A stretch of 6,841 nucleotides of DNA from Cytophagales bacterium (lineage in GTDB: Bacteria; Bacteroidota; Bacteroidia; Cytophagales; Cyclobacteriaceae), in the NCBI GenBank assembly GCA_003541895.1, contig DPLR01000352.1, positions 1-6,841 on the forward strand, read 5' to 3'. Shown piece by piece: positions 1 to 6,166 of this stretch. Under the pieces are notes generated by a model that was not told the DNA's origin, did no database searches, and saw only the letters and a program-made list of their open reading frames with translations. Positions within the stretch are counted from its first letter, which is position 1. Each line of letters starts with the position of its first letter. The translations under genes were made by a program, and so were the position numbers.

Positions 1-1113
1 TACATCCAGTTTATCAATTCCGTTGACAACAACTAAATCTGCAGTCTGTAATAGACTGTAATTAATGTTGGTTGGTGAATAATTTTGAAAGAAGAAAGTT
101 TCTTTGTTACCAAAAACTTTTTCGATGTAAGGGGCGCTTCCCTGCGCTCGCACTTCCATCACTTTTATTTTGGAAGAGTAATTAAGCGTAAAGAAGAATT
201 GATTATCAAAACTGACCGGAAAATCATTAATAGTAATAATGCCCTTATTAAAGCCATGTAATTTTGAGGCGACATCAAATTTTAGATCAACAAAATTATT
301 GGCTTCTACATTGACTGAGGCAGTGCCAGCCTGAATGCCGTTGATGGAAAGTTTAACCAGCAAACCTTCAACGCTTTTCGAACTGGTATTTTGCAATACA
401 ACGCGAAGCGAATTCTTCTCTCCGCCAATGGCGAAAGGATTTTCTAGATAAACCGAATCAACATGAACGTTCGCTTGATTTTCTAGATACAATGGAATCA
501 AGCGCACTTGCCAAGTTGAATCAATACTGGTTTTGCCGAAGGTAGATTTCTGAAAATCAGATAACCAAAACAATGTGCCCGATGGCCCTATCACTTTCCT
601 TTTGATGTCATCGGCCGTCCGGCTAATTGGAGATAAACGTATTTGCGACAACAAATCATTTACTTCAGTTTTTGTTTTCAGTACATTCGAGTACGAGGCA
701 AAATCATTGGTGATTAATTGGTATTGAGTTTCTGGCGGAAACAAACTGACTATAGACTGCCCCATGCGAATGGCTTCATCAAGTGCTCTTGTCTTTTCAG
801 CCACGGGCACTGACATGCTCAACGAATTGTCGATATAGATGGCAATATTTTTTTGCGTCCCTGAATTTTCTTTTGGCGACAGATAAGGTTGAGCAAATGC
901 AATCACCAAAAAAAAGAGAAATAACAAGCGCGATGCCAGAACCAGATACTGTTTGATTTTTCGCTTCTGCAAAGTCTGTTGTTGTACTTGCTTAACAAAT
1001 TTGGTGTTTGAATAAAATATTTTTGTTGTTTTCCTGAAATTAAAAAGGTGTATAACAATGGGAATACTTAGCGCACCTAACGCCCAAAGAAAGTAAGGGT
1101 TAACAAAACTCAT
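1..1113 (-). CDS. BatA/VWA domain membrane protein, N-terminal part (3' end outside window)
   Basis: The frame is open for 371 codons from an ATG at 1113 to the window edge, so the C-terminus is missing. The N-terminus begins MSFVNPYFLWALGALSIPIV and forms a hydrophobic segment at about residues 6-24. A second one lies at about 55-74, giving the double-membrane-anchor layout of the BatA N-terminal family. A von Willebrand A-type domain follows: IYIDNSLSMS at 92-101 contains the metal-binding DxSxS motif (D95, S97, S99), and LSD at 184-186 may supply the third metal-site Asp. Residues about 215-310 look like a beta-rich Ig/CARDB-like region. From about 316 the pattern resembles the class I amidotransferase-like fold that ends some BatA proteins; this is inference. 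The role is unknown, but the predicted site is the inner membrane. It is 78 bp downstream of the Omp85-like gene, and no moxR or DUF58 gene of a classical Bat operon is visible. Confidence 0.88.
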   Translation of the reverse strand, partial: MSFVNPYFLWALGALSIPIVIHLFNFRKTTKIFYSNTKFVKQVQQQTLQKRKIKQYLVLASRLLFLFFLVIAFAQPYLSPKENSGTQKNIAIYIDNSLSMSVPVAEKTRALDEAIRMGQSIVSLFPPETQYQLITNDFASYSNVLKTKTEVNDLLSQIRLSPISRTADDIKRKVIGPSGTLFWLSDFQKSTFGKTSIDSTWQVRLIPLYLENQANVHVDSVYLENPFAIGGEKNSLRVVLQNTSSKSVEGLLVKLSINGIQAGTASVNVEANNFVDLKFDVASKLHGFNKGIITINDFPVSFDNQFFFTLNYSSKIKVMEVRAQGSAPYIEKVFGNKETFFFQNYSPTNINYSLLQTADLVVVNGIDKLDV

Positions 1114-1191
1114 CGTGGAAAGTTACAACAGGAGATTTGAATTATAGAATACATTGCGATGGGCGGCTGAAAAATAGATTTGAAAATGGGA

Positions 1192-2304
1192 TCAAAAGCT
1201 TTCTGCAAACCCCAGATAAAAATACCCCGGATGATCTAAATCGCCTAAAGCATAGTCCATGCGAAGGTTTAATTTTTCGCGCTTATTGATGTTTACCCTC
1301 AGGCCAGTGCCATACGAGTAGTGCAGTCCTTTGAGATCTACCTGCGATGGATTGTAAACTTTGCCAGCACCGGCAAAAGCCACCAGTCCGATGCGCTTAT
1401 AAATCGGCAGTCGATATTCTGCTTGAAAGGCAGTGAGGTAATTATCGCGGTAGCGACCACGATAGTAGCCGCGCATAATTCGGGGGCCACCCAATTCGGC
1501 CAGTTCTTTAAATGGAGCATCGCCCCGAACAAAATTCCCCAAAAGTTCAAAAGCAAGAATATGCCTGCGCAATTGGTTTACATTAAAGAATTTTCGAAAA
1601 TCGAAATAGAGCCGATGATAATTTACTGTGCCACCTAACGACTTTGAGTAAACCGAATATCTTAAGTCCAAATAAAAACCTTTACCAGGGTTGACCACAT
1701 TATCACGATGATCCCACGTCAGTGCAGGCCCAAGGCCAAGAGAAGAGGAGCCTTTGTAGCCGGAAGCTTTTGTTGAATCGAGAAGGTATGGCGGATTTCT
1801 TTTCCGAACGTTATAATATTGGAGGGCGCGCATTTCAAGACCAACAAATAATTTTTTCTTTTTTAAAATCTTCCGTCCAACGCGGTTTTCCCAACCCAAG
1901 GCATCGTATATAATTTTTTCGCGGTTACTGTCTGGAGTTTCGTTGCCTTGGCCAAAATAATAGTCGCGAAATCCAATGAGTTCTTCTCCGAATCCCTCAA
2001 ACAAATATTTCTCGCCTTTAGTGAAAATGGTATATCGGGGAATTAATATGACTTGTTGCTTACTTGTATACATAGCCAACAACTCAGCGTTAGAGGTTCG
2101 GGTTTCTAATGTTTGATGAAGGTTTTTCCAGAGGCGCACACCTAATATACCTGCACCCACATGCGTTTCGGGTGTGTACACAACGATGGGAAGTATGATC
2201 TTTCTTACATTTTTGGATGTGTCAGACCAAAACCGAAATTTTTGCTGAGCCTTAACCGAAATGGATAGCGCTGCCGAAAGAACGATAACAACAAAGGTTT
2301 TCAA
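1192..2304 (-). CDS. Omp85/BamA-like outer membrane beta-barrel protein without POTRA domains
   Basis: This 370-residue protein starts with a type I signal peptide (MKTFVVIVLSAALSISVKAQ, likely cleaved after about residue 19 or 20) and ends in Phe (GFAESF), as outer-membrane barrels do. Two Omp85-superfamily signatures are visible: DHRDNVVNPGKGFYLDLRY at 198-216, like the D-x-R-D-N-x-x-x-P-x-x-G strand motif, and IMRGYYRGRYRDN at 276-288, matching the conserved (V/I)RG(F/Y) loop-6 motif. The roughly 350 mature residues fit a 16-strand barrel and leave no room for POTRA repeats, so this is a stand-alone D15/Omp85 C-terminal barrel and not BamA itself. Its function (transport, assembly or something else) cannot be read from sequence. 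The start codon is TTG. An in-frame stop at 2332-2334 and no upstream ATG or GTG leave it as the only start that keeps the signal peptide; the next Met is residue 78. Confidence 0.87.
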   Translation of the reverse strand: MKTFVVIVLSAALSISVKAQQKFRFWSDTSKNVRKIILPIVVYTPETHVGAGILGVRLWKNLHQTLETRTSNAELLAMYTSKQQVILIPRYTIFTKGEKYLFEGFGEELIGFRDYYFGQGNETPDSNREKIIYDALGWENRVGRKILKKKKLFVGLEMRALQYYNVRKRNPPYLLDSTKASGYKGSSSLGLGPALTWDHRDNVVNPGKGFYLDLRYSVYSKSLGGTVNYHRLYFDFRKFFNVNQLRRHILAFELLGNFVRGDAPFKELAELGGPRIMRGYYRGRYRDNYLTAFQAEYRLPIYKRIGLVAFAGAGKVYNPSQVDLKGLHYSYGTGLRVNINKREKLNLRMDYALGDLDHPGYFYLGFAESF

Positions 2305-2388
2305 AAATAGACAGCTTTCAAGCCGGAAAATTATCTAAAAAGAATTGAATTCTATTTGTCCTGCGGAAAGGAATTTAAAGAGACTTGG

Positions 2389-2916
2389 CTAGTTACTTTT
2401 GAAAGGGAGGTGCGCCTTTAGCTTAGGGAAACAGATGTTCAACCAAAAAGTATATTTATTGGGCGACAACGTCATGTCTTTTTGAAGTGAATCAAGATCA
2501 AGATATTTCCAATTCTGAACTTCCGAAGGATTGGGCTGTGGCAATTCATCGGTTACACCAAAAAAGACATGATCAAATTCGTGCTCGATCAGTCCGTTTT
2601 CAAATTGGGTTTCGTAAACAAAACTGAATAAAAAAGTGGTGGCACAAGTCATCCCCATTTCTTCTTTTAATCGTCTGTTCACTGCGTCAGGCAGTTCTTC
2701 TCCGAAGCGAGGATGGCTGCAACAGGTATTGGTCCACAAGCCACCCGAATGATATTTGCCATCGGCACGCTGTTGCAACAAAAGCTCATTTTTTGAATTG
2801 AAAATGAAAACAGAAAATGCCCGGTGCAAAAGTCCAAGTTCATGTACTTGTTTCTTTTCCAGTTTGCCCCAAGCCTTATCGTGCTCGTCAACTAATATCA
2901 GAAGATCCTCATTCAT
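2389..2916 (-). CDS. idi: Isopentenyl-diphosphate delta-isomerase, type I (Nudix family)
   Basis: The 175-residue product is close to full length for the type I isomerase (EC 5.3.3.2), a cytoplasmic enzyme that interconverts isopentenyl and dimethylallyl diphosphate. By comparison with the E. coli enzyme as I know it, the active site is complete. The catalytic Cys is C66 in NTCCSHP (63-69). The metal ligands are H25 and H31 in VHELGLLHRAFS, H68, and E111 and E113 in EHEFDHV. A degenerate Nudix box GEELPDAVNRRLKEEMG occupies 72-88, with the same Glu-to-Ala change seen in other Idi proteins. C65 next to the catalytic Cys is a small oddity. The ATG at 2916 overlaps the TGA of the CYTH gene (ATGA), so idi is probably translationally coupled to it and co-transcribed with the kinase upstream. 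The 84 bp behind it hold no strong terminator. Confidence 0.96.
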   Translation of the reverse strand: MNEDLLILVDEHDKAWGKLEKKQVHELGLLHRAFSVFIFNSKNELLLQQRADGKYHSGGLWTNTCCSHPRFGEELPDAVNRRLKEEMGMTCATTFLFSFVYETQFENGLIEHEFDHVFFGVTDELPQPNPSEVQNWKYLDLDSLQKDMTLSPNKYTFWLNICFPKLKAHLPFKSN

Positions 2917-3434
2917 TTTAAATAACCCGTTGGTTTCAAATCAATATCTGCAATTTCAAAAATAGATTTTAATTGTAGGCATTGATTCTTCAATTCATCC
3001 ACGCTAAACTCATTCTTTCGATCGATGGCCTCAATTTCTATAAACTCTTCGTCCGTAGGAAGTTTATCAATATGAATTTTGATATTCTGAATAGTGTAAA
3101 TAGTTCTTTGTTTTTTAACCACCCCAATATTTTTAGTAGGAACAAAGAGTTCTTCAATTTGTTCGGTCGTTGGGTTGAGATCATATCGGTAGACGATGGT
3201 GCGCTCTACGGTGTCCTCAACTATCCGCTCGTAATGCGTAATTAAATTTTCAATATTTCCTTGGCGCAACTTTAATTTCCCCTTGGCGGTTTCGAAATAG
3301 TAATCGGTCTGATGATCTTCTCCCACCAATAGAGCATTTAACTCAGCTAATTTTTCTTGAATGACCTGCCGGTTTTTCAACTTGGCCTTAATCGTAAAGT
3401 CTTTGTAAGGAAGAGGAGGCACAAGTTTATTCAT
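2913..3434 (-). CDS. CYTH domain protein (class IV adenylate cyclase/ThTPase fold) with degenerate ExExK motif
   Basis: The 173-residue product matches the CYTH (triphosphate tunnel) fold across its length. QTDYYFETAKGKLKLRQGN (42-60) corresponds to the family's QxDxYF...G(R/K)LKLR. VVKKQRTIY (105-113) and IHIDKLPTDEEFIEIEAI (120-137) match the VxKKRxxY and IHxDxVxxLGxFxExE strands, with E133 and E135 as candidate metal ligands. The basic residues lining the tunnel are largely kept. The N-terminal signature is not: where ExExK is expected the protein reads DFTIK (12-16), so the first Glu is Asp, the second is Thr and only the Lys remains. The activity (cyclase, triphosphatase or ligand binding only) is therefore open. 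The gene starts 4 bp after the kinase stop and its TGA overlaps the idi ATG, which implies co-expression with both. No signal peptide is present, so it is cytoplasmic. Confidence 0.87.
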   Translation of the reverse strand: MNKLVPPLPYKDFTIKAKLKNRQVIQEKLAELNALLVGEDHQTDYYFETAKGKLKLRQGNIENLITHYERIVEDTVERTIVYRYDLNPTTEQIEELFVPTKNIGVVKKQRTIYTIQNIKIHIDKLPTDEEFIEIEAIDRKNEFSVDELKNQCLQLKSIFEIADIDLKPTGYLK

Positions 3435-3438
3435 CCAT

Positions 3439-6096
3439 TCAATCTCGAGGTAAAAATATTCTTACGTCTGTTCCCTGCCCAAGTTGGCTTACAATTTTTA
3501 TTGTTCCTCTGAGTTTGTCAACGGCTTTCTTAACGATATAGAGGCCTAAGCCGTTACCCGTGCTTTTTTCATTTGCTCTGAAGTACATTTCGAATACGCG
3601 CGTAATAAAAGTGGGGTCTATTCCCTGCCCATTGTCAACTACAGAAATATGAATCTCTTCGCCAAATTGTTCAACCGAGAGAAATATTTTTGTCTTCTCT
3701 TCTGCAGCAAAAGAAATTGAGTTTTCTAATAAATTTTGAACGATGACTTTGATCAATGCTGGATAGGAATAAAACCGGTCTTTTAGTTCAACTTTAGTGA
3801 TGACCTCAATTTTTTTCGCAAGCAGTTCATTTTGAAATTCGTTCAACTCAGATTGAAAAATATTTTCAAAGAAGACTTCAGCATGAACAAGGTCCGCACT
3901 TCCAATCAGGCTTACAGATTGAAGTTTGACCAACATTTTATCCAAGCTATGAGCCGTAATATTCACCTTATCAAAAAGATCGAGCGCTGATTTTTCTTTG
4001 ATCATGATTTTTGCCACCTCGGCCAACCCCATAAATGTGGTTAGCGGCCTTCTGAAATCATGCGAAGACCTATAAAAAAAAGTGTCCAACTCTTGGTAAG
4101 CATCTTTCAACTCGGCTGTTCGGGCTTTTACATTTTCTTCGAGCACCTCATTTACTTGTGCAATAGCCCGATTGCTTTCAATAAGTTCTTCAGCCTGTGC
4201 TTGTATTTCTTCTTTCTGCTCGGATACTTCAAGATTCAATTTTGTAAGCTCAGTATTGGCTGCTCGAAGTTTTTCTGATTGCACATTGATCTCTTCATTT
4301 TGCTCTGAGATTTCATCATTTAACTTTTTTACTTTTTTATAGTAGATGTAAATAATCATCGTTAAAGCAGCAATGCCTATAAAAAAAATAATTCCAACAC
4401 CAATAATTATTCGCTGCCTGTTAATCTCAGATTTTTGTAGGGCGAGTGTGCTCTTGGTTAACTGACTCTCTTGATTGAGAATTTTAATTTCGTTTTCCTT
4501 TTGATCCAACTCAAAATCATGCCGCAGGGTTAAAATACGATTCGCTAAATTTTCATTAATGATCGAATCTCTTAATGCTTCATATTTCAAGGAGTACTCC
4601 AAAGATTTAACGTAGTCGGCTTTGGCTAGCCAATAATCTCTGGTAAGTTTATAAACATCTGAAAGCAGGTCTTTGGTTTGGATTTTTCTTGCCAAAATAT
4701 CGGCTTGTGTTAGCTGGTTGTAAGCTTCATTAGCTCTTTTCTGGTGCAGGTAAAGCTGACCTAAGTTTAAGCGTGCTTCTATGATACCGTAGGCATGATT
4801 AATTTGTTCCTCTATTTTTAAGCTCTCGAGATGATATTCTTCGGCTTTTTTATAGTCTCCAGATTTATTGTAAGCGATCCCTATGTTTAGCAGTGTACTG
4901 GCAACGCGGGCTGGGTTATTATGCTTTTTTCTGATGAGTAAAGCGTGTTGAAAATGATCGATGGCTTTTTGAATCTGATTCTGTTGAAGTGCAAGCAATC
5001 CTAATAAATTGATAGCCGAAGATTCATCTAATTCTTTGTGGTCTTTAACAGCCAAGTCAAGTGCTTTTTGGCAATAAGTTTCGGCCAGTGGGTATTGCTT
5101 TAATTGAAAATAGACCCAGGCAGTTCGGAAGTAGATGGGTACAATGAGGTTGGTAAACTTTTTATTTTCTGCAATACGTAGTGCTTGTGCAAAATATTTT
5201 AAACTGATTTCATAGTTCGCCATATCAGACTGAACATTGCCTACTTCGAAAAACAAATCAGACAAATCCCAGTTTGAATTATTTTTTTCATAGAATTTTT
5301 TTGACTGAGCAAACAGATCAAGGGCTTTTAATTGATACCCCATGTTGGCGTAAATTATTCCGCGGGCTCTCCTGATAGAGCTTATTTCATCATTGGCGAT
5401 GGTGTCTTGCCCCAATCCAGTTTGAATGGTATCTAGATAGGCTAAGGCGGTTTTATACTCGCCACTTCTTTCGAAATGAGCAGCCAACTCTAAACCTGAA
5501 GGAAAAAAAGCGCGCGTGCTGCCCAGTTTTTTCTGAATCCTCCAGCTCCGATTCAAATAGTTCAAATAGTTTTTTAACTCTCCTTTGGTTTGGTAGAATT
5601 GAGCTTTGGATAAATAGACAAACGAAAGATCGGATGGGTTCAAACTATCCCTGAGCAAAAGATAAGCAGCATTCAAGTGCTTTTCGGCTGAGTCAGGAGT
5701 TTCAAAATGCTCAATCCACCCGAGCTGTGATAAAAATTTGGCTCTTAGCTTTTGATTCTTTACTGAAGCAGTTTGGTCCAATCCTTTTTTTAAAATCGAA
5801 ATCCCTAATGAATCATTGCCGCTGTTTGACTCGATGATACCACTGTTCAGCAATCCTTCAAGCTCTCCTTTAGTGTAGTTTATCTTTTTGCAAATAGTTA
5901 ATGCCTCGTTAACTGAATTGCGCGCTTCATTTACATCGTAAGAGCGAATTGCATTGGCATAGGCATTGAGTTGATCTACGCGAGTAATTCCAGAACTATT
6001 TTTCAGTAAAGATCGGAGGCTATCAATGGATTGATTTTGTGCCTTTAAAGAGCTAGCGAAAAAAAAGATGAAACAAATAACTAGTTGAACACGCAC
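3439..6096 (-). CDS. TPR-repeat transmembrane sensor histidine kinase
   Basis: This 885-residue protein has a signal peptide (1-20, ending SSLKAQ) and then about eleven TPR-like helical pairs from about 41 to 511. They recur every 39-41 residues, with clear units near 240, 279, 318, 358, 398, 438 and 478. A helical stalk (about 514-560), a transmembrane helix (563-586, followed by KK) and a cytoplasmic coiled coil (about 590-670) follow. The kinase core has the H box SSHDFRRPLT with phospho-acceptor H679, the N box NLLENSISFA (N792), the G1 box DNGQGID (821-827) and the G2 box GNGLGLYIVKKA (847-858). The TPR part should be periplasmic and the kinase cytoplasmic. There is no receiver domain, and no response regulator lies in the window, so its partner is unknown. 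The start is GTG: an in-frame TAG lies three codons upstream and no ATG restores the signal peptide. The CYTH gene follows after 4 bp. Confidence 0.95.
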   Translation of the reverse strand: MRVQLVICFIFFFASSLKAQNQSIDSLRSLLKNSSGITRVDQLNAYANAIRSYDVNEARNSVNEALTICKKINYTKGELEGLLNSGIIESNSGNDSLGISILKKGLDQTASVKNQKLRAKFLSQLGWIEHFETPDSAEKHLNAAYLLLRDSLNPSDLSFVYLSKAQFYQTKGELKNYLNYLNRSWRIQKKLGSTRAFFPSGLELAAHFERSGEYKTALAYLDTIQTGLGQDTIANDEISSIRRARGIIYANMGYQLKALDLFAQSKKFYEKNNSNWDLSDLFFEVGNVQSDMANYEISLKYFAQALRIAENKKFTNLIVPIYFRTAWVYFQLKQYPLAETYCQKALDLAVKDHKELDESSAINLLGLLALQQNQIQKAIDHFQHALLIRKKHNNPARVASTLLNIGIAYNKSGDYKKAEEYHLESLKIEEQINHAYGIIEARLNLGQLYLHQKRANEAYNQLTQADILARKIQTKDLLSDVYKLTRDYWLAKADYVKSLEYSLKYEALRDSIINENLANRILTLRHDFELDQKENEIKILNQESQLTKSTLALQKSEINRQRIIIGVGIIFFIGIAALTMIIYIYYKKVKKLNDEISEQNEEINVQSEKLRAANTELTKLNLEVSEQKEEIQAQAEELIESNRAIAQVNEVLEENVKARTAELKDAYQELDTFFYRSSHDFRRPLTTFMGLAEVAKIMIKEKSALDLFDKVNITAHSLDKMLVKLQSVSLIGSADLVHAEVFFENIFQSELNEFQNELLAKKIEVITKVELKDRFYSYPALIKVIVQNLLENSISFAAEEKTKIFLSVEQFGEEIHISVVDNGQGIDPTFITRVFEMYFRANEKSTGNGLGLYIVKKAVDKLRGTIKIVSQLGQGTDVRIFLPRD
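4147..4314 (-). repeat. Two 28-residue units in the kinase's cytoplasmic coiled coil
   Basis: Within the kinase, residues 595-622 and 623-650 are two adjacent units of exactly 28 residues, or four heptads. SEQNEEINVQSEKL (597-610) aligns with SEQKEEIQAQAEEL (625-638), with 9 of 14 residues identical. The codons have diverged (about two thirds of bases match over the best 48), so any duplication is old. The unit lies between the membrane helix and the H box, where a signalling helix transmits the input to the kinase, and a length of whole heptads keeps the coiled-coil phase. Confidence 0.6.
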
Positions 6097-6120
6097 GTTG
6101 ACCTAATATCTATTTACAAT

Positions 6121-6153
6121 TTAACATAAAAGTCTGGATGCGGTATTAAACAA
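6121..6153 (-). promoter_or_regulatory. Weak candidate Bacteroidota-type promoter for the kinase-CYTH-idi unit
   Basis: Reading the minus strand, a TTG (6153-6151) is followed after 22 bases by TATGTTAA (6128-6121). This resembles the Bacteroidota -33 TTG and -7 TAnnTTTG pair at the long end of the usual spacing; the -7 element matches at TA and TT but not at the last two positions. It would place transcription start near 6114 and give a leader of under 20 bases before the GTG at 6096. It is the only pair I could propose in the 70-bp gap, but the DNA here is AT-rich and chance matches are likely. Confidence 0.22.
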
Positions 6154-6166
6154 TTATTAAATGCTT

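Noticed and set aside
1169..1195. Promoter-like pair before the BatA/VWA gene: TTG, 16 bases, then TATTTTTC on the minus strand
   Set aside because: The -7-like element fits well except for its last base, but the spacing is shorter than usual, the TTG lies in the stop region of the upstream gene, and T-runs are frequent here.
1321..1638. Plus-strand open frame of 105 codons, and a minus-strand one at 1338-1556
   Set aside because: Both lie inside the Omp85-like gene in other frames. Their translations show no domain pattern, and the barrel frame carries clear family motifs over the same bases.
2302..2309. TATTTTTG on the minus strand, a perfect match to the Bacteroidota -7 consensus
   Set aside because: Its last three bases are the TTG start codon of the Omp85-like gene, so transcription would begin inside the gene. 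There is also no TTG at the right distance upstream.
2337..2353. Possible terminator behind idi (minus strand AGAATTCAATTCT followed by Ts)
   Set aside because: The stem would be about 4 A/T-rich pairs around a tiny loop, with no GC core. It is better explained as AT-rich spacer, so no terminator is called.
2756..2965. Plus-strand open frame across idi and its junction with the CYTH gene, plus a minus-strand one at 2679-2891 and a plus-strand one at 2982-3245
   Set aside because: They are antisense or out of frame to idi and the CYTH gene, whose motifs are intact. The translations are low in information and show no start signals.
4060..4278. Plus-strand open frame with a hydrophobic, Phe/Leu-rich translation
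   Set aside because: It is the antisense of the Lys/Glu-rich coiled coil (AAA/GAA codons read back as TTT/TTC), a known cause of false hydrophobic frames.
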